Assembly: GCA_031279155.1 (NCBI GenBank)
Contig: JAITJB010000122.1
Location: forward strand, 1 to 11,668
Reading direction: 5' to 3'
Length of the DNA stretch: 11,668 nucleotides
DNA from: Deltaproteobacteria bacterium
GTDB taxonomy: Bacteria > Desulfobacterota > Desulfarculia > Adiutricales > Adiutricaceae
Shown: one piece after another, positions 6,282-11,668 of the stretch
How the letters are laid out: every line of letters begins with the position of its first letter
Numbering within the stretch: position 1 is the stretch's first letter
The notes under the pieces: model-generated
What the model saw: only the letters and a program-made list of their open reading frames with translations
Told to the model about the DNA's origin: nothing
Database searches by the model: none
Made by a program: the position numbers and the translations under genes

Positions 6282-6350
6282 ATGGGCCAGATGATCTTAC
6301 TCCCTCGTCCTTTTGGACAACTTTCGCCATGTGGGGGTGATTTACTATGA
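6282..6350 (+). CDS. Possible 22-residue coupling peptide (micro-ORF)
   Basis: ATG at 6282 sits 8 nt after a strong GGAGG (6269-6273). It opens a 22-codon frame starting MGQMILLPRPFGQL and ending in TGA at 6348-6350, which overlaps the ATG of the next gene as ATGA. The peptide has no recognised family. The strong ribosome-binding site plus the stop/start overlap look like a device to couple translation of the downstream antiporter gene to nuoK. The downstream gene also has its own GGGGTGA (6334-6340), so the micro-ORF may be coincidental. Confidence 0.35.
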   Translation: MGQMILLPRPFGQLSPCGGDLL

Positions 6351-7837
6351 CCGTCATCGATAGCGGCAAAGTACTCTGGCCGTTGGTCGTAACCTTCCTG
6401 GCCCCCTTAGCCGTGTTGGTAACTGGACGCAACCAAAACCTCAGGGAATCAGTCTCCTTTGTGGCGGCTACCATTACCTCGGTTGTCATACTAAGTTTCG
6501 CCCCGGCTGTCCTTCAGGGAATTATTTTTCGCTATGAGTTGTTTCACATTTTGCCTGGCTTAACGGTCTCCTTTGCCGTTGACGGCCTAGGCTTTATATT
6601 TGCCTTTATCGCGCCCTTTTTGTGGTTTTTTGCTACTAGCTACAACATCGGCTACATGCGTAACCTTAAAGAGCACGCTCAGACCAGGTATTATTTTTGC
6701 TTTGCCGTAGCCATCTTCGGGGCTGTGGGCGTGGCCTTAGCCGCCAACGTCTTTACCTTGTACTTATTTTACGAAATTATCTCCATCTTTACCTATCCTC
6801 TTGTGGCCCATCACCAAGACGAAGAAGGCTTTGAGGGGGCCAAAAAATATCTAGTCTACTTAATGGGGACCTCGAAACTCTTTTTACTGCCGGCCATGAT
6901 TTTGACCTATGTCTTGGCCGGAACTCTAGACTTCCCCTTAGGCGATGTGACAGGCGGGATATTTTCCGAGGCCGTTAGAGAGGCCCATCCCAACTTGGTG
7001 CGGCTAACTTACGTCCTCTTTATCGCCGGTCTAGCCAAAGCCGCCTTAATGCCCTTCCATAACTGGCTGCCCTCGGCCATGGTCGCCCCAACCCCGGTAT
7101 CGGCTCTCCTCCACGCTGTGGCCGTGGTCAAAGCCGGCGTTTTTTCGGTCAGCCGGATAATCCTCTCTGGCTTTGGCCTTGAGACCATGAATTCCTTGGG
7201 TCTGGCTCTGCCCACAGCTTATGTGGCCGCCTTTACCATCGTGGTCGCCTCCTTAATCGCCTTAACTAAGGACGACATAAAGGCCAGGCTAGCTTATTCT
7301 ACAGTTAGCCAGCTATCATACGTGGTCATTGGCGTGGCCTTAGCTGTCCCGGCTTCGGTCCAAGGGGGCTTACTCCACATCGGGCACCACGCCTTTTCCA
7401 AGATAACCCTCTTTTTTGGGGCCGGGGCCATCTACGTGGCCAGCCATTTAAAATCCATCAAGATGATGAATGGCCTTGGCCGGCGCATGCCTTGGACCTT
7501 CGGGGCCTTTGGCATCGCCAGCTTATCGATGATCGGCATGCCGCCGGTTTGCGGCTTTGTCTCCAAATGGTATTTAGTTAACGGGGTCTTAGATCAGGGC
7601 CAGCTCATCTTACTTATCGCCTTACTCCTTTCAACCATCTTAAACGCTGGCTACTTCGTACCCATATTTTACCGAGCATTCTTTCTTGCTCCCGACCAAG
7701 GCACAGACCTTAGCCACTACCGCGAGGCGCCGGCCACCATGGTCGTCCCCTTGGTCTTTACCAGCTTAGTTTCAGTTGCCCTAGGATTTTTCCCGGGAAT
7801 TTTTCAGTCCTTCATCAAGGTTTTCGGCAGCTTTTAG
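6347..7837 (+). CDS. Complex I antiporter-like subunit, MrpD/NuoN type
   Basis: A 496-residue polytopic protein of the proton-conducting family shared by NuoL/M/N and MrpA/D. It occupies the position after nuoK where nuoL is expected, but lacks the long C-terminal lateral helix of NuoL and reads more like MrpD. The residues expected for proton translocation are present: E143 (FYEIISIF), K231 (LAKAALMPFHNWLP), K262 (VVKAG) and K407 (FVSKWY). A trans-membrane pump or Mrp-like antiport role is inferred from family. About 14 membrane segments are expected. The start ATG 6347 has GGGGTGA 6 nt upstream. A 29-bp spacer leads to the small membrane protein. It would commonly be labelled NuoL or monovalent cation/H+ antiporter subunit D. 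Confidence 0.9.
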   Translation: MTVIDSGKVLWPLVVTFLAPLAVLVTGRNQNLRESVSFVAATITSVVILSFAPAVLQGIIFRYELFHILPGLTVSFAVDGLGFIFAFIAPFLWFFATSYNIGYMRNLKEHAQTRYYFCFAVAIFGAVGVALAANVFTLYLFYEIISIFTYPLVAHHQDEEGFEGAKKYLVYLMGTSKLFLLPAMILTYVLAGTLDFPLGDVTGGIFSEAVREAHPNLVRLTYVLFIAGLAKAALMPFHNWLPSAMVAPTPVSALLHAVAVVKAGVFSVSRIILSGFGLETMNSLGLALPTAYVAAFTIVVASLIALTKDDIKARLAYSTVSQLSYVVIGVALAVPASVQGGLLHIGHHAFSKITLFFGAGAIYVASHLKSIKMMNGLGRRMPWTFGAFGIASLSMIGMPPVCGFVSKWYLVNGVLDQGQLILLIALLLSTILNAGYFVPIFYRAFFLAPDQGTDLSHYREAPATMVVPLVFTSLVSVALGFFPGIFQSFIKVFGSF

Positions 7838-7866
7838 CCGCCTAATTACTTTTAAGAGATTTGACT

Positions 7867-8259
7867 ATGAGTCATGAGCCTAAATCTAACTTATACGACC
7901 CTCAAACGGCCAAGGCCCCCTCTTGGACCGATGGCGAAGCCAAGGGAGGACCCGGTAGTACGCCGGGCGGCCCGCCATGGAGCCCGCCAGTCCCTCAGGG
8001 TTTTTTGGGACGCTTCTTAGAAAGCCAAGCTTCGGGTAATGGGCCAAAAGTCTGGCGGCTAATCTTCTTTATGGCCTTAGCTTTAGTGGTCATCTTGAGC
8101 CTTATGGTCCCCAATCATCATCCCCACTTCGTCTACGACGCCAAACCTTTTTTCTGGCCAGCCTTCGGCCTGGTGGCTGGCTTGGTGTTAGTATTCTTAG
8201 TTAAAAAAGTCATCCAGCCGATCATCAAAAAACCTGAGGACTACTATGGCGACCTCTGA
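7867..8259 (+). CDS. Small two-helix membrane protein between antiporter subunits
   Basis: The 130-residue protein has no named family that I recognise with certainty. Its N-terminal half is polar and rich in Gly and Pro (about 27-45). It is followed by two hydrophobic segments (about 62-81 and 95-112) and a basic, then acidic tail ending KKPEDYYGDL. From memory, small proteins with a similar two-helix end and an EDYY-type tail accompany MrpD-like genes elsewhere. ATG 7867 is preferred over TTG 7861 because AAGAG (7854-7858) lies 8 nt upstream. It overlaps the next gene by 14 bp, suggesting a coupled product and a structural or assembly role in the membrane arm. That role is inference. Confidence 0.8.
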   Translation: MSHEPKSNLYDPQTAKAPSWTDGEAKGGPGSTPGGPPWSPPVPQGFLGRFLESQASGNGPKVWRLIFFMALALVVILSLMVPNHHPHFVYDAKPFFWPAFGLVAGLVLVFLVKKVIQPIIKKPEDYYGDL

Positions 8260-10033
8260 GTTTTTCCACCCCTCCCTGGCCTTTCTGATGATGGCCGTGG
8301 TCTTGCCTTTTTTGCCGGGTAACCGGCGCTGGAAGTGGTTACTACTACTTCCTCCATTGGCAGCCATTTACGCGGCCTTCCATAACCAGCCAGGTGATTA
8401 CTTTACCTTAAACTGGCTCGGACTAACTCTGCGCTTGGGGCACGTTGACGCCTTATCGCAAGTTTTTGCCCAGGTCTTTGCCGTCATGAGCTTAGCCGGC
8501 ATTTTGTACTCTCTCCACGTAAGCGATAAGGGGCAACACTTAGCCGCCTTACTGTACGTGACCGGGGGTTTTGGCTGTTTATTAGCCGGCGATTTGGTGA
8601 CTCTGTTCGTCTTTTGGGAGCTCATGAGCATCGGGTCGACCTTTTTGGTTATGCTCAACCGCACCCGAGAATCGGTCTTGGCCGCCTTTAGGTATTTTCT
8701 CTACCATACTTTCGGCGGCTTACTACTGTTGGCTGGAATCTTGCTTCGCTACCATCTTACGGGATCTTTAGATTTTGGGGCGATTGCCCAAGATACAGCC
8801 ACAACAGCCGATTACTTAATCTTAGCCGGTTTTTGCGTTAACGCCGCTGTCGTTCCCCTCCACGCCTGGCTCCCCGACGCCTATCCTCGCGGTACCGTTA
8901 CCGGCGCCGTTTTTATGTGCGCGTATACGACTAAAACCGCTGTCTACGTTTTAGCCCGGGCCTTCCCCGGTTGGGACATCTTAGCCATAGCCGGGACCAT
9001 CATGGCCGTCTACGGCGTCATCTTTGCTTCTATGGAGAACAACGCCCGGCGCATTCTCTCCTACCACATCGTCTCCCAGGTCGGCTACATGGTGGCCGGC
9101 ATCGGCGTGGGGACGGCCATGACCATCAATGGGGCCAGCGCCCATGCCTACGCCCACATCCTCTATAAGGGCTTGTTATTTATGGGCGTGGGAGCGGTAC
9201 TCTATTCTGCCGGCACCCAAAAGCTAGACGAGTTAGGGGGTCTGGCTTCTAGACTTCCCTGGGTCATGGTCTTCTACATGGTCGCCGCCCTTTCGATCTC
9301 CGGCATGCCGCTGTTTAACGGCTTTGTCTCCAAAACCATGACTATCGCCGGGGCTGCCGAAGCCCACCGGACCTTTGTGGCCTTAGGCTTAGAACTTGCC
9401 GCTGTCGGTACGTTTATTTCCGTTGGATTAAAGCTACCCTACTTCGCCTTTTGGGGCGGCAAAAAGCCCGACTATCAAAGGCCCCTTAAGCCCATCCCGG
9501 CTAACATGTATGTGGGCATGGCTTTCTTGGCCGCCTTATGCTTAGCCCAGGGCTTATACCCCCATATGCTCTACCAATACCTACCCAACCCTGAGGTAGC
9601 TTTTGAGTACCATCCCTGGACGCAGTGGAACGTCCTTCAGGCCTTGATGCTCCTTGGCTTTTCCGGTTTAGCCTTTTACATAATGCGCCACGTCATCGAA
9701 CCTCACAAGGCCTTAAACTTAGATTTTGATTGGTTCTATAGGCTAATTGGTCGAGGGGTCTTGTTTTTGATATGTAGTCCCATAGCCATTATCGACGCCA
9801 TCTGGACTAATGTCTGGAAGAAGGTTGCCCTAAGATTACTCATGCTCATAGCCGGGATTTCATCATGGTTTGACAAGTGGATCATCGATACCGTAGTTGA
9901 TGGTTCAGCCCACTCAGTTAAGGCCATAGGCCAGGCGGCTTCTGTGGTTCAAAATGGCCGTTTGCAGTATTACTTAGCTTTAGCCGTGGTTCTGGCTCTG
10001 GTCATCTTTGCCGTCATCTGGTATGGCTTTTAA
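8246..10033 (+). CDS. Complex I antiporter-like subunit, NuoL-like with C-terminal lateral-helix region
   Basis: A 595-residue membrane protein of the NuoL/M/N and MrpA/D family. The core has E125 (FWELMSIG), K230 (TTKTAVYVLARAF) and K363 (FVSKTM). At the usual helix-7 lysine it has N199 (VNAAVVPLHAWLP). The last 150 residues resemble the NuoL end: a D-x-x-I-D stretch after SSWFDKW, then QNGRLQYY and a final membrane helix, which in NuoL hold the lateral helix running along the arm. This makes it the likelier NuoL equivalent, although such proteins are often labelled Na+/H+ antiporter subunit D. GAGGA (8236-8240) lies 5 nt before ATG 8246, inside the preceding gene. A 92-bp spacer follows. 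Confidence 0.9.
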   Translation: MATSEFFHPSLAFLMMAVVLPFLPGNRRWKWLLLLPPLAAIYAAFHNQPGDYFTLNWLGLTLRLGHVDALSQVFAQVFAVMSLAGILYSLHVSDKGQHLAALLYVTGGFGCLLAGDLVTLFVFWELMSIGSTFLVMLNRTRESVLAAFRYFLYHTFGGLLLLAGILLRYHLTGSLDFGAIAQDTATTADYLILAGFCVNAAVVPLHAWLPDAYPRGTVTGAVFMCAYTTKTAVYVLARAFPGWDILAIAGTIMAVYGVIFASMENNARRILSYHIVSQVGYMVAGIGVGTAMTINGASAHAYAHILYKGLLFMGVGAVLYSAGTQKLDELGGLASRLPWVMVFYMVAALSISGMPLFNGFVSKTMTIAGAAEAHRTFVALGLELAAVGTFISVGLKLPYFAFWGGKKPDYQRPLKPIPANMYVGMAFLAALCLAQGLYPHMLYQYLPNPEVAFEYHPWTQWNVLQALMLLGFSGLAFYIMRHVIEPHKALNLDFDWFYRLIGRGVLFLICSPIAIIDAIWTNVWKKVALRLLMLIAGISSWFDKWIIDTVVDGSAHSVKAIGQAASVVQNGRLQYYLALAVVLALVIFAVIWYGF

Positions 10034-10125
10034 TTTTCACGGATTTGCGATTGGCCTCGATTTATGATTCTCACGCTTTTTAGGCTACTTATTGGCCGCC
10101 AACTTTAAAACGCGGATGCTATAAA
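10034..10125. other. 92-bp spacer before nuoM
   Basis: The spacer has no ORF, no terminator-like hairpin with a T-run, and no tandem array of the type seen after nuoC and nuoH. It contains scattered GATT words (for example near 10052, 10060 and 10069) and a weak CGGA ahead of nuoM. Read-through transcription from the upstream gene is the simplest reading. Confidence 0.5.
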
Positions 10126-11668
10126 ATGTTTCCAAACAGTTCTTATCCGACTTTGACGGTCCTGACCTTCTTTCCGCTGGTTGCCGCCTTAATCTTGGCG
10201 GTGGTCAAAAGCGACCGAAACGTTAGGATTGTAACCTTAGTAGCCTCGCTAGTGGAACTGGCTTTAGCCTGGCCCCTCTTGGCTTTCCAAGGGCGCGTGG
10301 GCTTTCAGTTTGAAGAGCTCATAGCTTGGGCGCCCCATTGGGGCTTAAATTACCATCTCGGGGTGGACGGCCTATCTATCTTAATGATCTGGCTGAGCGT
10401 CTTTACTTTGCCTATGTGCGTTCTGTGCTCTTGGACTTACATTGGCCGCAGGGTCAAAGAATTTCACGTCTGCCTTCTTTTAATGACCACGGCCTGCGTG
10501 GGAGTCTTCTCAGCTTTGGACACGGTCTTATTCTACGTCTTTTGGGAAGCCCTCCTGATACCAATGTATTTAATGATCGCCATATGGGGATCCGATGAGC
10601 GCCGCTATGCTTCCATAAAGTTTTTTCTCTATACCTTAGCCGGATCAACGCTTCTGTTGGTGGCTATCGTGGCTCTAAGGGTTGTAGGCGGGACCTTTTC
10701 TATCCCCGAACTTATGGGCATGAACTTTAACTACGACTTTCAGTATTGGATCTTCTTGGCCTTCTTTATCGCCTTTGCCATTAAGGTCCCGATGTTTCCC
10801 TTCCACACTTGGCTGCCGGCAGCTCACGTCCAGGCCCCGTCGGCCGGATCGGTAATTCTAGCCGCCGTTCTTTTAAAAATGGGGACCTACGGCTTTCTGA
10901 GGTTTTCTCTCCCCATGGCCCCGGCGGCTTCGGTCTACTTTGCCCCCATGATGATCGCCATTTCCATCGCCTCCATCTTATACGGCGGGGCCGTGGCCTT
11001 AGGGCAAAAGGACATTAAAAAGCTCATAGCTTATTCCTCCGTTGCCCACATGGGCTTTGTGACCTTGGGTATTTTCCTCTTTAGCGCCGTTGGCATTAAC
11101 GGGGCCATCTTCCAGATGCTCAATCACGGCATCATCACCGGGGCCCTCTTTATGATGATCGGCGCGGTTTACGAAAGAAGTCATAGCCGCGAGATAGCCC
11201 GTAACCTTGGCTTGGGTAAATACCTACCAGCCTTTATGTTCTTTTGGGGGCTCTTTGGTTTAGCTTCCTTTGGCTTTCCAGGAACCAACGGCTTTGTCGG
11301 AGAATTCATGGTCATCTTGGCCGCCTTCCAGGAGGGGACAATCTTAGGCTTACTGGTCATACCCGGGGCCTTGTTGTCGGCGGCTTACATCCTTAAAGTT
11401 ACCCTTAAAATGGCTTGGGGCCAGCCGGCCTCGCCAAAGGGCGGCGGCTGGCTAGATCTTAAGAAAAAAGAGTGGGCTTATTTGGTCATCCCGGCAGTTC
11501 TGGTTATCTGGCTGGGCCTAGCTCCGGGCGGCGTTCTCGGGCTAATTAGTCCTACGGTTGAAGATACCCTTAAGACCTTTAAAGCTAAGAGCTCGAGAGT
11601 AAATTTAGTGGTTTTGACCAGTCCTTCGGGAAAACCTAGCGGGCTAGTCATTGAGGAAAACATCTTAC
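10126..11668 (+). CDS. nuoM: NADH-quinone oxidoreductase subunit M, partial at right edge
   Basis: The frame from ATG 10126 stays open to the last base, giving at least 514 residues; no stop is reached, so the C-terminus lies outside the window. It is a classic NuoM (chain 4), one of the proton pumps of the membrane arm. Expected residues are present: E141 (FWEALLIPMYLMI), K220 (AIKVPMFPFHTWLP), K251 (LLKMGTYGFLRF) and E393 (NGFVGEFM). Glu rather than Lys at the last site is typical of NuoM and separates it from the two preceding antiporter-like subunits. GVDGLS (about 78-83) is the usual early motif. Only a weak CGGA (10113-10116) precedes the start. NuoN would be expected next. Confidence 0.95.
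   Translation, partial: MFPNSSYPTLTVLTFFPLVAALILAVVKSDRNVRIVTLVASLVELALAWPLLAFQGRVGFQFEELIAWAPHWGLNYHLGVDGLSILMIWLSVFTLPMCVLCSWTYIGRRVKEFHVCLLLMTTACVGVFSALDTVLFYVFWEALLIPMYLMIAIWGSDERRYASIKFFLYTLAGSTLLLVAIVALRVVGGTFSIPELMGMNFNYDFQYWIFLAFFIAFAIKVPMFPFHTWLPAAHVQAPSAGSVILAAVLLKMGTYGFLRFSLPMAPAASVYFAPMMIAISIASILYGGAVALGQKDIKKLIAYSSVAHMGFVTLGIFLFSAVGINGAIFQMLNHGIITGALFMMIGAVYERSHSREIARNLGLGKYLPAFMFFWGLFGLASFGFPGTNGFVGEFMVILAAFQEGTILGLLVIPGALLSAAYILKVTLKMAWGQPASPKGGGWLDLKKKEWAYLVIPAVLVIWLGLAPGGVLGLISPTVEDTLKTFKAKSSRVNLVVLTSPSGKPSGLVIEENIL

Overview
The window holds most of a complex I (proton-pumping NADH-quinone oxidoreductase type) operon, all on the + strand. A largely gene-free, AT-rich stretch of about 1 kb precedes it. 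Gene order is nuoA-nuoB-nuoC-nuoD-nuoH-nuoI-nuoJ-nuoK, then a MrpD/NuoN-type antiporter subunit, a small two-helix membrane protein, a larger NuoL-like antiporter subunit, and nuoM, which runs off the right edge. No nuoE, nuoF or nuoG (the NADH-oxidising module) lies between nuoD and nuoH, where they often sit. This is therefore an 11-subunit-style complex whose electron donor cannot be read from the window.

Organism (inference): separate nuoC and nuoD, loss of nuoEFG from the operon, and the run antiporter / small membrane protein / antiporter / nuoM recall, from memory, clusters in Desulfobacterota (former Deltaproteobacteria) such as Desulfovibrio relatives. Genes use many GCC and TTA codons, while the spacers are AT-rich and full of short tandem reiterations. 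That would suit a genome with loosely maintained intergenic DNA, possibly a host-associated one. I cannot name a genus.

Layout. 1-1010: no convincing gene; short direct repeats, A/T homopolymers, then a good sigma70-type promoter near 767-796, followed by a leader of about 208 nt with a perfect 15-bp hairpin and two small GC hairpins in front of nuoA. 1011-3794: nuoA, B, C, D, the quinone-binding and N2-cluster connecting module plus NuoA. 3830-6278: nuoH, I, J, K, the membrane heel and the ferredoxin-like subunit. 6347-11668: the proton-pumping arm.

How it works: electrons enter through NuoI (two 4Fe-4S clusters), pass to cluster N2 in NuoB and reduce quinone at the NuoB/NuoD/NuoH interface. 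The energy is passed along NuoA/J/K into the antiporter-like subunits. Three such subunits are visible, and the first does not look like NuoL. If a nuoN follows nuoM, the complex would have four potential pumping units. The most unusual non-coding feature is a pair of tandem arrays (13-bp and 14-bp units). Each begins in the stop codon of the upstream gene (nuoC, nuoH), carries a TAA in nearly every unit, and so places stops in all three frames before the next gene.
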